A stretch of 64,000 nt of DNA. It comes from Roseofilum reptotaenium CS-1145. Lineage in GTDB: Bacteria > Cyanobacteriota > Cyanobacteriia > Cyanobacteriales > Desertifilaceae. Positions 1 to 8,050 of the stretch are shown one piece after another (within the stretch, counting starts at the first letter, position 1; each line of letters starts with the position of its first letter). The translations under genes were made by a program, and so were the position numbers. The stretch lies in NCBI RefSeq assembly GCF_028330985.1, contig NZ_JAQMUE010000031.1, positions 1 to 64,000 on the forward strand, written 5' to 3'. A model generated the notes under the pieces. It was not told the DNA's origin. It saw only the letters and a list, made by a program, of their open reading frames with translations, and did no database searches.

Positions 1-2
1 AT

Positions 3-119
3 CTCGATGAACTCGAAGAGGTTTTATACCAACGTTGCCGAAAGTTACTGACCCAGAGGGCATTGATTCGAGACTTGACCCGTTTTCATTGGTGGCGTGA
101 AATCGCGGCTATACTTTGA
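3..119 (+). CDS. C-terminal end of a truncated protein, possibly a transposase
   Basis: An open frame enters from the left edge and stops at TGA 117-119, giving 38 residues that begin LDELEEVLYQRC and end FHWWREIAAIL. The leucine-rich helix followed by a Trp-Trp tail recalls the C-termini of some IS630-type cyanobacterial transposases, but there is no catalytic residue to confirm this. The start and most of the protein lie outside the window. The family is a guess; the reading frame itself is reasonable because the other two forward frames stop early. Confidence 0.35.
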   Translation, partial: LDELEEVLYQRCRKLLTQRALIRDLTRFHWWREIAAIL

Positions 120-743
120 TTGATTCTCCGGACTTGATATCATGGGGGGATGGGGAGATGGGGAGATAGGGGGAAGAAACAACAGACTCGGTGGCGCTTT
201 GAGCTATTCTAGCTATCGTTAAAAACCGTCATTAATGTACCTCATAGCAGAGGAAACTGCTGTAAGAGGGAGAAGAGGAGCGTGAATTCTAGGGATTTAA
301 AAACTCAAGTGAATTCCTGCAATTATAAAAATCATCATCCTATGTGTTTGAAAAGTGGCTATCATGAAATAGCTCAAAGCCCTAGAAATTGGTTAAAGTT
401 GCATTGAGATCTTCCAAGTTGATGATGGGGTGAAAACATTATGCCCAGAGGTGTTAAGAGTTTTAGGAGATGTCTAATAGGCACGAATAGCAATAGAAAA
501 TGTCCTAACTCTCCTTTTCTCTGCTATAGCTCTCTTCTGTCACTCTTGGCAATTCTGACGTTTCATGTCCGCGAAGCGGAAATTTCCGTCATTACAGCCC
601 GCGATCGCGAAGCGATGCGGACCATTATCGCTAACGAAAGAATCAGGGTTTCACCCCCCTTTTTTGGAAAGTGACAGGACAAGCTGTATTGGTCTATCCA
701 TATTCAAGATAAAGGTTAAGGGTCATAACTGACCACTATCCAA
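120..743. other. Long non-coding stretch with repeat debris
   Basis: No convincing gene is seen in these 620 bases. They hold a G-rich short direct repeat (about 144-175, units like GGGGAGAT), a half copy of the foldback repeat family (475-529) and palindromic GCGAAGCG-type pieces near 570-620. An open frame at 441-674 runs straight through the repeat and has no family resemblance, so it is not called. Confidence 0.6.
475..529 (+). repeat. Right half of the CTATAGCAGAG foldback repeat
   Basis: The stretch from GGCACGAATAGCAATAG to the terminal TCTCTGCTATAG closely matches the right halves of the copies at 44597-44713 and 52640-52752. No matching left arm is found upstream, so this is a partial copy. 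Confidence 0.75.
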
Positions 744-1055
744 TTAGGGTGACAACTGCTGGAGCCAGGTTAGGACTGCCATGCGAAATTCAGCAAGAGA
801 AACGGTTTGTATTGGTATAGACTCATCTACGAGATCCTCAATTGAAGCACCACGGGTAGATAGCTCTAGATGAAAAGCATTACCAGTGCGCTCCCATTGA
901 CGCAGTTTACCGGACATCACTGCTTCAATTTTTTCAGCTAAATCCTCTGCCCATTCTGGACTGTGCTGAATGTCCACAACCAAAAACGTGCTCACCCGAC
1001 GATGGGCAGGGTTTGTTGCGGAGTAACCGGGCCATTCAAAAGGAGGTTGAGACAT
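744..1055 (-). CDS. Small conserved hypothetical protein, possible immunity-type partner of the EndoU nuclease
   Basis: This encodes 103 residues with no signal peptide or membrane segment, so it is probably cytosolic. The core (GKLRQWERTGNAFHLEL, then a C-terminal FRMAVLTWLQQL helix) loosely resembles the UPF0231/YacL layout of a Trp-Arg-Gly-rich strand region ending in an F...W helix; that resemblance is weak. It lies 60 bp downstream of the secreted EndoU gene on the same strand and is likely co-transcribed with it. A small cytosolic protein directly after a secreted nuclease is the usual arrangement of an immunity gene, which is inference here. The start has no strong ribosome-binding site. 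Confidence 0.7.
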   Translation of the reverse strand: MSQPPFEWPGYSATNPAHRRVSTFLVVDIQHSPEWAEDLAEKIEAVMSGKLRQWERTGNAFHLELSTRGASIEDLVDESIPIQTVSLAEFRMAVLTWLQQLSP

Positions 1056-1115
1056 TTATTGATAGAGGTTGTACCTAAAAATAACGATGGCTTTGTGGAG
1101 ATTGGCAAACTTAGA

Positions 1116-1670
1116 TTAGCGCAAGGGGAATGCTGTATTAATGTTGCCGTTTCTCAAGGAAGCCCCAGCAATAGTAAAAACGTTATTGTCATCGCCGTTG
1201 CAATAGCCTTGGGCTGCTCGAGCGGGGGCACTCCGCCCGCACCATGCCCAATCCGGGGCGCTACCCGGACAACTTTGCCGATGGGCAGCGGAATACAAGA
1301 TTGAATTTAGTACTTCCTGCTGGGTGCAGCGATCTGGAAACATGGTGGAGAATTTCGTTCTTCCCGCTTGTCCCACATAGCCCCAAGTTGCACCATAGAT
1401 GCCCTGAGCATTGCCTCGCTGGGTAATCTGAAAATTGGTGACGGTTTGCGGACTGATGCCATTGGGTCGTGAGTGGAACCCTTTCGGTCTGCCACGTCGG
1501 CTATCCCACTCGCCACAAAAGATATGAGTCTGACTGACGGGTGGATTGGTAGCCGACCAATGGGAGAGTTGGGCACAGTTGACCTGAGATCGGGCAGCGG
1601 AGGAAAAGAAGAGAACCGTGCCGATCGCCATGACCAAGGCCAAGCCAATAAGTTTCATTTTCCTTTTCAT
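1116..1670 (-). CDS. Secreted EndoU-family nuclease
   Basis: A 184-residue protein with a classical signal peptide: basic MKRKMK, a hydrophobic run to about residue 22, and a likely cleavage near AARSQ. The mature part matches bacterial EndoU domains: THIFCGEW with His49, GFHSRP with His66, and a C-terminal strand ending GNINTAFPLR. EndoU enzymes cut RNA, and in bacteria are best known as the toxic tips of contact-dependent and polymorphic toxins. Here the domain is stand-alone and exported, without a delivery module. Six cysteines suggest disulfides outside the cytoplasm. The next gene (744-1055) may be its immunity protein. It starts 30 bp after the ubiH-like gene and may share its transcript. 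Confidence 0.82.
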   Translation of the reverse strand: MKRKMKLIGLALVMAIGTVLFFSSAARSQVNCAQLSHWSATNPPVSQTHIFCGEWDSRRGRPKGFHSRPNGISPQTVTNFQITQRGNAQGIYGATWGYVGQAGRTKFSTMFPDRCTQQEVLNSILYSAAHRQSCPGSAPDWAWCGRSAPARAAQGYCNGDDNNVFTIAGASLRNGNINTAFPLR

Positions 1671-1700
1671 GGTTGTGCTTGCTCTTTCTGATATTAACTT

Positions 1701-2948
1701 TTAATCGGTTTCTGGAGCGCGTCCCATTAAACCGGTCATTAATCTGAGGGAAAGAGTACGACCGATACGAAACTTCTGCAAGAAGAGTAATCCTAAACGG
1801 CGCGTCCAGACTACGGGGAACCAGTCGGTGGAAAATGTCCGGTCTAAGAAATCGGTAAAACCGAGAATCATCCAATTCTGAGGTTTACGCCACTGTTGAT
1901 AGGGTTTGAGGTTCTTTAAGTGGCCGATATCTTTGTTTTGAGTATGGGAATTTTTAATAATTTCAGCTAACGCAGCCGCATCACGAATGCCTAAATTCAG
2001 CCCTTGTCCTCCTACGGGATGGCAACAATGGGCTGCATCTCCAGCTAGGGCAAGACGATGGCCGACGTAGCGATCGCACTGCATTAATTGTACCGGAAAC
2101 ACCAACCGGGGGCTATCAAGTTCTAGCCGTCCCAAAATACCGTCGGTTCGATATTCCAAAAGACGCAAAAACTCAGCCTCATTTAATTGTTGCAGCGCTT
2201 CTGCTTGTTCGTGGGGAGCCGTCCAAACCACCTGTACCCGATTTCCTGGCAAAGGTAAAACCCCCATAGGGCCGGTATACCAAAACCGTTCAAAAGCCAC
2301 ATTATTGTGGGGTTTTTCTGTTTTAATGGTTGTCGCAACGCAAGATTGCCAATAGCGCCATCCTTGGGTCGAAATTTCCGCTGCTTGGCGAATGGGCGAT
2401 TTTGCGCCATCAGTAGCCACAACTAACCGACTCTCAATCACTACCGGTTCCGAATGTTCGGCTGAGTTGACCCAAACCTGAGCAAAATCTTCAAAATATT
2501 TGATTTCTTGCACCTGTCCTGGGCATACCCATTGAATCTGATTGGATTGATTAATCTGCTGTTGCAGCGCGGTTAAAATCACCCGATGTTCTCCCACATA
2601 ACCCAGATGATCCATACCTAAATCATCTGGCGTTAAGTTCACTACCCACTGATTGGCATCAGATATCTGAATCTGGTTAAACGTAACGATTTGAGGCAAA
2701 ATTTCTTGCCAAACCCCTAATCGATCAAAAATCTTCCCAGACATCAATGTAAGGGCATAGGCTTGGCGCTTAGATGTGGCTTTCTCTTGGGGTTGAGCCT
2801 CAATCAGGGTAATGTTTAAGCCAGAGTCTTTTAAGGCACAAGCTAACGTGGCTCCCACAATTCCTGCACCCACAATAGCGATATCCGTTTTGTAGGTTGG
2901 GTGAGGGTGAATAGTGGGTTGAGCTGTCAGGGGTGCAGCAATGGTCAT
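1701..2948 (-). CDS. ubiH: FAD-dependent hydroxylase of the UbiH/UbiF/VisC family
   Basis: A 415-residue flavoprotein monooxygenase. It shows the N-terminal Rossmann motif DIAIVGAGIVGATLA (about 23-37), the central DG motif VVATDGAKSPIR and the C-terminal ribityl-binding motif LALAGDAAHCCHPVGGQG. The family hydroxylates quinone rings. Cyanobacteria lack ubiquinone, so the homologue is usually assigned to a plastoquinone- or quinone-related hydroxylation, and the true substrate is not known from sequence. Length is normal. It may read through into the EndoU gene 30 bp downstream. The start is ATG 2946-2948. Confidence 0.88.
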   Translation of the reverse strand: MTIAAPLTAQPTIHPHPTYKTDIAIVGAGIVGATLACALKDSGLNITLIEAQPQEKATSKRQAYALTLMSGKIFDRLGVWQEILPQIVTFNQIQISDANQWVVNLTPDDLGMDHLGYVGEHRVILTALQQQINQSNQIQWVCPGQVQEIKYFEDFAQVWVNSAEHSEPVVIESRLVVATDGAKSPIRQAAEISTQGWRYWQSCVATTIKTEKPHNNVAFERFWYTGPMGVLPLPGNRVQVVWTAPHEQAEALQQLNEAEFLRLLEYRTDGILGRLELDSPRLVFPVQLMQCDRYVGHRLALAGDAAHCCHPVGGQGLNLGIRDAAALAEIIKNSHTQNKDIGHLKNLKPYQQWRKPQNWMILGFTDFLDRTFSTDWFPVVWTRRLGLLFLQKFRIGRTLSLRLMTGLMGRAPETD

Positions 2949-3213
2949 AACTCAATTAAAAATTAAAAATGATTTCCTCAATGGATTTGAAGTCAGGTAA
3001 GCTTGACATTCCTACACTGATTCTCTTCTAGTTATTGTGACGCGAAGTTCTCTTCTGAGCAAGGTAGAGATCGAACTCCCCACTGCTGACTCCCTGACTA
3101 AAAGAATGATTTTTTAGGATTGAGCATCCATAGAGTCATGCCATTCTTGGCGTTCCTATTTCTCCGTGTTGCCCTCACTCAAAGAGTAAAAAATACCTTA
3201 AAATAATCCCTCT

Positions 3214-3468
3214 CTACAGCGCAAAGCGCTGCAACATCTTCTCGAGTTGGGCAACCGTTCCCCTTGGAGAGAGACGAGGTAAGCGCTCAGGAGGATTGCC
3301 CTCAAGCACTAAAACGGGTATTTCATATTCATAGGCTTGCCACCAAGTGTCATTAGTGGTAATGTCCCTAACTTCTAACTCGAAGGCAATGCTCTGTATT
3401 TGTTCAAGCTTTTCTTGTAATCCCTCACAGAGATGACATCCAGGCTTACTGTATAAGATTAGTCGCAT
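3214..3468 (-). CDS. Glutaredoxin-like protein (DUF836 type)
   Basis: A compact 84-residue thioredoxin-fold protein. The redox motif Cys-His-Leu-Cys lies at residues 10-13 (LILYSKPGCHLCEG), followed by the cis-proline segment YEIPVLVLEG. This layout fits the glutaredoxin-like DUF836 family of cytosolic thiol proteins; the physiological partner is unknown. The 3' end runs into a GCGCAAAGCGCT palindrome that recurs elsewhere in the window. About 265 bp without a gene separates it from the ubiH-like gene upstream of which it stands alone. Confidence 0.85.
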   Translation of the reverse strand: MRLILYSKPGCHLCEGLQEKLEQIQSIAFELEVRDITTNDTWWQAYEYEIPVLVLEGNPPERLPRLSPRGTVAQLEKMLQRFAL

Positions 3469-3539
3469 AACCAGAAATTTTACAATCTATTTCCATCCCA
3501 TTGTCTCACTCGAAGGATTAAAAATGGGGATTCCAGAGT

Positions 3540-3592
3540 GTGAAAAACTGTTTTCCCATTACCGATTACCCTTCTGCCGTGCGAAGCGCTAT
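3540..3592. repeat. Dispersed intergenic repeat (GTGAAAAACTGTTTTCCC type)
   Basis: The segment GTGAAAAACTGTTTTCCC, then TACCCTTCTGC and GCGAAGCGCT, recurs at 52001-52046 with few changes. Both copies are intergenic. Internal inverted pieces (GAAAAC/GTTTTC and AGCGCT) suggest a folded repeat. Confidence 0.6.
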
Positions 3593-3668
3593 AAATCAAA
3601 GATGTATGGGCACAATCTTAAGGTAAACTAAAGAATGGAGGTCACATCATAAAGGGTATTCAGTCTTC

Positions 3669-4406
3669 ATGACCAATCTGACTGCAACTTTAGGCCAAGT
3701 TCACACTAACCTCGACTTACAGGAACTTAATCGCCGATTCAGCCATACCCATCCTTTACATATCATTGGTTGGTGCTTGCAGAACTTTCCTACGGGTCTA
3801 GTACAAGCAAGTATTTTTAACGTAGATGATATGGTGATTACAGATATGCTGTATCGCTATCTGTGTCCAGAGCAGAAAATTCCGGTACTGTTTGTCGATA
3901 CGTTGTATCATTTTCCCGAAACTCTAGCGTTTATTTCAGAAGTAGAAGCCTGCTATGACCTAGAGCTGAAAGTCTATACCATGGCGAAGATGGCGACACG
4001 CAAAGCGTTTGAAAAGTCCTATGGTAAAGCCCTGTGGCAAAGTGACTTAGAACGATTTGTAACTCTAACCCGTCGCGAACCCCTAGAACAGGGACTCAAA
4101 GATTTAGGAGCGATCGCCTATTTGACAGGAAGACGACGCGATCAAATGACGAGCCATCATCAGATCAATGTCCTAGAACTCGATCCCATGGGACGCTTGA
4201 AAATCAATCCTCTCGCCTACTGGCGCGGACGGGAAACTTGGGCTTATGTCTACGAACATGAAGTGAGGTACAACCCCCTCCATGACCAAGGCTATCCCTA
4301 CATTAGCGATCGCCCAACCACCTCCTTAATTCCCAAACCAGTGGAAGATGAAACGCTCAAGCGGTGGAGAGGTAGTCATAAAACCGAATGTGGGATTCGG
4401 TTTTAA
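3669..4406 (+). CDS. cysH: Phosphoadenylyl-sulfate (PAPS) reductase CysH
   Basis: A 245-residue enzyme of assimilatory sulfate reduction that reduces PAPS to sulfite with thioredoxin. The N-terminal nucleotide-binding half contains VLFVDTLYHFPET. The chain ends in the catalytic tail KTECGIRF, whose single cysteine forms the enzyme-sulfite intermediate. The paired cysteines that bind a [4Fe-4S] cluster in APS reductases are absent, so PAPS should be the substrate. Start ATG 3669. The last codons form a perfect terminator hairpin (see 4380-4404). It supplies sulfide for cysteine and Fe-S synthesis, relevant to the nif island, though not adjacent. Confidence 0.93.
   Translation: MTNLTATLGQVHTNLDLQELNRRFSHTHPLHIIGWCLQNFPTGLVQASIFNVDDMVITDMLYRYLCPEQKIPVLFVDTLYHFPETLAFISEVEACYDLELKVYTMAKMATRKAFEKSYGKALWQSDLERFVTLTRREPLEQGLKDLGAIAYLTGRRRDQMTSHHQINVLELDPMGRLKINPLAYWRGRETWAYVYEHEVRYNPLHDQGYPYISDRPTTSLIPKPVEDETLKRWRGSHKTECGIRF
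4380..4404 (+). terminator. Terminator hairpin overlapping the end of cysH
   Basis: AAAACCGAAT (4380-4389), loop GTGGG and ATTCGGTTTT (4395-4404) form a perfect 10-bp stem ending in four T. It encodes the C-terminal residues of CysH just before the TAA at 4404-4406. Confidence 0.6.
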
Positions 4407-4451
4407 TGGGTTCTATCTTCATAATGATCAGCGATCGCTCTCCCTTCAAGT

Positions 4452-5051
4452 CTAGGGAGTGGCGGCGATCGCTGAATTTGCCATCTCGATTAGCTGTTCC
4501 TTATCTCCCGCTTTCAAGCCCACACTATAGTGTCCTTCAGCTTGTTCCCACATCACCACAGCATCGGAACAATTAGCCCCACAAGTGGCAGGAACAAAAT
4601 AACCTTTAATTCCTTGGGCCAGAGTAATCGATTCTCCTCCTTCTGGAGCTGTCAACGGCCCCATTTGACCGGACAGTTCTCCCCAACGGCAAGCCGTTCC
4701 ACCATTACAATCCGCACTAAAGGCCAGCAAAACTTGATATTCAGAAGCAGACACTTCTGTCAGGATAGCAAACACTGGAGAAGCTTCCGTCTCTTCAGGA
4801 AGCCAACTGGGTAAAAGAACCGGTAGCTGAGTCTTCTGGTCCAACTCCGACAAAATTGGTGCAAATACCCCATGGGGAAGTTTAGCCTCAGCCGTCAGAA
4901 CTGGGGGAGTAGCTCCCCCAGAAAATTCCTGAGATGTTGAGGCTCCAGAAGAAGCAGAAGAGCGGGAAACTGGGGCATCTTGACATGCAGCAAGAGCGAC
5001 GACCATCAAAAGAGTCATCCACTTGACAGGAGCTAATCTAAATGTATTCAT
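4452..5051 (-). CDS. Predicted lipoprotein of unknown function
   Basis: With the ATG at 5051, the 199-residue product begins MNTFRLAPVKW and has a hydrophobic segment ending in the lipobox LAAC near residue 23, so it should be lipid-anchored outside the cytoplasm. A Ser/Ala-rich linker follows. The mature domain has Cys pairs (DCNGGTACRWGE and ATCGANCSDAVVMW) likely to form disulfides. I do not recognise a family. It starts 19 bp after the GH19 gene and is probably co-transcribed with it, hinting at a cell-envelope role. A longer frame to 5087 would overlap that gene and spoil the signal peptide. Confidence 0.75.
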   Translation of the reverse strand: MNTFRLAPVKWMTLLMVVALAACQDAPVSRSSASSGASTSQEFSGGATPPVLTAEAKLPHGVFAPILSELDQKTQLPVLLPSWLPEETEASPVFAILTEVSASEYQVLLAFSADCNGGTACRWGELSGQMGPLTAPEGGESITLAQGIKGYFVPATCGANCSDAVVMWEQAEGHYSVGLKAGDKEQLIEMANSAIAATP

Positions 5052-5070
5052 AGAACGATCGCGATAGACG

Positions 5071-6135
5071 CTACAGAACTCTGTCATACTCTTCTGCGAT
5101 CGCCCCTATCAGTCCGGCACGATCTAAACCATTAATAATCCGCCGAGCGCCACGAAACTCTCGAGTTGACCCAGCAATAAAATGGCCCAACCGATATCCT
5201 GTAAACGTTCCATCGCGCATTCCAATCACCAGAATTCTCGCGGCAATCTCCCAATCTTTGGCCAAACTCGGATTGCCCACCAAATCAATTCCTAACCGAT
5301 TTGACCAATCCGTATAATTGCGCCGTCCCGTAATTTGCACAAACCCTCGTCCCTTATAACGAGGCCCATCTCCATACTGAGTATTGCCCAAATCTGAGCG
5401 ATATTCATAAGCCCAACCACTGGCAAACTCTTCCATCCATTTACCTAACCGAGATTCATGCTCGGCAGTGGCCAAAATATAAGCAATCTGTCCCTTATCG
5501 GTCACATTAGCCGCCTCAGCTTCCCGAATAATCAAGGGAATGGAATCCCAAGCATACGATCGCACATCGGGATAAGGAATAGAGTAAATTACCTTATCGA
5601 GATCGATGGACAACAGTAAATTGCCATAGGGTAAATAGGTTTCTACCTCTTCATCCGATAAGGCTGACCAGGTTTTTTGCCCCGCTACTCCATCATCGAC
5701 GAGATTATTGGCTCTCTGGAATTGTTTGAGCGCCGATTCAGTATCATTGCCAAATAGACCATCTAGGGGAGAATCAGCCGGTAACATCTGGGCCTTTTTC
5801 AGCAATTCTTGCAGGACTTTTACCTCATCCTTTAAGTCCGTGAACGTAATCCCATCGCCCTTCCGTAATACGGGATAGCGCAGTTTTTTCGGGGTAGCGG
5901 ACTCTAAAGCTGCCCAGGTATTTGGCCCAACAAAGCCATCGGCTCTTAAGCCTTTCTTCGCCTGAAATGCTTTGACCGCCTGTTCTGTGCCTGAACCAAA
6001 GAGACCATCAATCGGATCGGTCGATTGGAATATCCCTGCTTCCTTGAGCAAGTTTTGCAGGTATTTGACCGGTTCTTTGAGGTCGGGGTAATTGATGCCG
6101 TCACCTTTTTGTAAAATGGGCTTGTCGCTGGCCAT
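5071..6135 (-). CDS. GH19-type glycoside hydrolase with two peptidoglycan-binding domains
   Basis: A 354-residue protein. Two PG_binding_1 repeats lie at about residues 5-75 and 85-155, each with a DGLFG...T..A.K.FQ pattern followed by DG.VG..TW.AL. A chitinase/lysozyme-like GH19 domain follows: catalytic-type segment ATAEHESRLGKW, then YGDGPRYKGRGFVQITGR and NYTDWSNRLG. It probably cuts peptidoglycan (or chitin). No signal peptide is visible from the ATG at 6135, so export is by another route or through lysis. A TTG-initiated extension to 6201 was rejected because it adds no recognisable sequence. The lipoprotein gene lies 19 bp downstream. Confidence 0.85.
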   Translation of the reverse strand: MASDKPILQKGDGINYPDLKEPVKYLQNLLKEAGIFQSTDPIDGLFGSGTEQAVKAFQAKKGLRADGFVGPNTWAALESATPKKLRYPVLRKGDGITFTDLKDEVKVLQELLKKAQMLPADSPLDGLFGNDTESALKQFQRANNLVDDGVAGQKTWSALSDEEVETYLPYGNLLLSIDLDKVIYSIPYPDVRSYAWDSIPLIIREAEAANVTDKGQIAYILATAEHESRLGKWMEEFASGWAYEYRSDLGNTQYGDGPRYKGRGFVQITGRRNYTDWSNRLGIDLVGNPSLAKDWEIAARILVIGMRDGTFTGYRLGHFIAGSTREFRGARRIINGLDRAGLIGAIAEEYDRVL

Positions 6136-6263
6136 AATCAGTTTGGGTGGGTGTAGTTGTGATCTTCTTTCAAAAATATATGGTTCTGGGAAAGGGCACA
6201 ACTGGGTTTTGCCTATTCTCTATGGCCTTATAATGCACCATAAGACGTAATCTTTCACATTCT

Positions 6264-7376
6264 ATGAATCAGTCTCCTGTTGGTATCGGCATTGTGGGTA
6301 CAGGATTTGGTCAAAAAGTCCATATTCCTGCTTTTGAGCATCACCATCGGACTCAAGTGGTGGCAGTGTATCATCACGATCTAGCAACGGCTCAGAAAAT
6401 TGCCACTCAACATCAGATTCCCCATGCTGTCGATACTGTGGAGGCGATCGCCAATTTACCAGACGTAGAGGCGGTTAGTATTTCTACCCCGCCTTTCCTG
6501 CACTACGAGATGGCGAAAACGGTTCTGAAGGCCAAAAAACATTTATTACTGGAAAAACCGACGACGCTTTCCGTTGAGTCTGCCCAAGATCTTCACAAAT
6601 TGGCCCAATCACAAGGAGTCGTGGCAGCGATGGATTTTGAATTTCGCTTTGTCCCTGCCTGGCAAAGGTTTCAAGAACTCCTTGCCGATAATTATGTGGG
6701 TGAAAAACGGTTTATTAAAATTGATTGGTTGGTTCCTTCTCGCTCCGATCCCAACCGTGCTTGGAATTGGTATTCCCAAAAAGAGAAAGGGGGTGGCGTA
6801 TTAGGGGCGATTGGTTCTCATGCTTTTGACTATATTGCCTGGCTATTTGGAGACATCAAGCGCCTATCGGCTCGTTTGAGTACCGCTATTTCCGAACGCC
6901 GAGATCCGACGACAGGGGAACTCAAACCGGTTGACGCGGATGATACCTGTTTATTGATGCTGGAATTGGCTGATGGTACGCCGTGTCAAGTGTCACTCAG
7001 TTCGGTTGCATATCAAGGACGGGGGCATTGGGTGGAAGTTTATGGCGATCGCGCTACCTTAATTCTGGGTAGTTCCAATCAAAAGGACTATATCTATGGG
7101 TTTACCCTACAAGGAGCCAAATTTGGCGAACCCTTAAGCCAACTGGAGATTCCCCAACGCCTAGAATTTCCCCAAACCTATCCCGATGGACGGATTGCCG
7201 CTTTTATGCGCGTCGTTGATGCTTGGGTAGACAGCATCGAAAACCATCCGGAGCAACCCACCGTTCCCACCCTACGAGAAGGAGTATATTCCCAACTGTT
7301 GATGGATTTAACCCATCAATCCCATACCACAAATAACTGGGTCGAGGTTATATCCGAACTTCAACCCGAAAAATAG
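6264..7376 (+). CDS. Gfo/Idh/MocA family oxidoreductase
   Basis: A 370-residue NAD(P)-dependent dehydrogenase-like protein. The Rossmann motif GIVGTGFGQKVHIPAF is at the N-terminus. The family motif LLLEKPTTLS, with the catalytic-type lysine of EKP, is near residue 95. The C-terminal alpha/beta domain follows, with GGGVLGAIGSHAFDYIAWL. Such enzymes oxidise or epimerise sugars and related polyols; the substrate cannot be read from the sequence. The last 29 bp overlap the convergent gene on the minus strand. Confidence 0.88.
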   Translation: MNQSPVGIGIVGTGFGQKVHIPAFEHHHRTQVVAVYHHDLATAQKIATQHQIPHAVDTVEAIANLPDVEAVSISTPPFLHYEMAKTVLKAKKHLLLEKPTTLSVESAQDLHKLAQSQGVVAAMDFEFRFVPAWQRFQELLADNYVGEKRFIKIDWLVPSRSDPNRAWNWYSQKEKGGGVLGAIGSHAFDYIAWLFGDIKRLSARLSTAISERRDPTTGELKPVDADDTCLLMLELADGTPCQVSLSSVAYQGRGHWVEVYGDRATLILGSSNQKDYIYGFTLQGAKFGEPLSQLEIPQRLEFPQTYPDGRIAAFMRVVDAWVDSIENHPEQPTVPTLREGVYSQLLMDLTHQSHTTNNWVEVISELQPEK

Positions 7377-7818
7377 TGGGTTTGCGATCGTTTTCTTCCT
7401 GCCAACCGATTGAGGTGAGAAAATCCGGAATTGATTCGGTTTCAACGACATCAACCCCCCATTCACCGGTTTTCAACGTCTCGGGATCGGAACGGGTAGC
7501 AGGCGTTTGTTTCTGTCCGGCTAGAACCAGAAGATCATAAGAACTCTTGGTGGATACTTTCTGTTCTTTGCGAGTTTCTGCAAGAATTGCAGCGCAGATT
7601 TCGCCCACTTGTTGGGGTTCTAAGTGTTCTAAGTCAAAGAGAATTTCAACCATCCAATGAGCGTGAGTTAAAGCACGACCCTTGATATCGGTGCGATCGC
7701 CCAATCCTTCTAGAAAAATAGCGGCAAATGCGTCCCGGGAGATTTCGGGGACGATCTTGTCAGTTAAAGCAAAATTATGAGCGAGGAGCATTCGGCCTTG
7801 CCGGCGATCGAGATCCAT
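7348..7818 (-). CDS. Conserved hypothetical protein
   Basis: A 156-residue soluble protein starting MDLDRRQGRMLL. The ATG at 7818 has an AGGGTG ribosome-binding site about 6 bases upstream; a longer in-frame extension to 7866 lacks this. Features include an acidic, helix-rich middle (HAHWMVEILFDLEHL) and a C-terminal region with SIPDFLTSIGW. I recognise no domain. It overlaps the convergent oxidoreductase gene by 29 bp. Codon use and length support a real gene, but no function can be given. Confidence 0.7.
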   Translation of the reverse strand: MDLDRRQGRMLLAHNFALTDKIVPEISRDAFAAIFLEGLGDRTDIKGRALTHAHWMVEILFDLEHLEPQQVGEICAAILAETRKEQKVSTKSSYDLLVLAGQKQTPATRSDPETLKTGEWGVDVVETESIPDFLTSIGWQEENDRKPTIFRVEVRI

Positions 7819-7882
7819 GGTTATCACCCTTGAGTTTGAGACTTTTCGCTCCAGAGTATAGAACAAGGTGGGTTAACCATCA

Positions 7883-8027
7883 AGGGCACTTCTATGTAGG
7901 AGATTAAAATCAAAATATTGCCCATAATTTATTGCCTATTTTTAAGGTATGAAATCCCATCTTTTTGGGAAAATGTGGAATTTCGATCTTATTAATTGCT
8001 CTTTTGAGCAATTAATAGAAGTGCCCT
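7883..8027. mobile_element. 145-bp MITE-like element with perfect 13-bp inverted ends
   Basis: AGGGCACTTCTAT at 7883-7895 is the exact reverse complement of ATAGAAGTGCCCT at 8015-8027. Just inside the right end lies a perfect 11-bp hairpin with loop TTTT (7991-8016: ATTAATTGCTC / GAGCAATTAAT). The interior is AT-rich and has no open frame. Size and ends suit a non-autonomous transposable element. Only one copy is in the window. Confidence 0.6.
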
Positions 8028-8050
8028 AAACTTTTGTAGGGCTTTAGCCC

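Noticed and set aside
441-674. Open frame of 77 codons
   Set aside because: It reads through the foldback repeat half copy and GCGAAGCG-type palindromes; no family features or ribosome-binding site.
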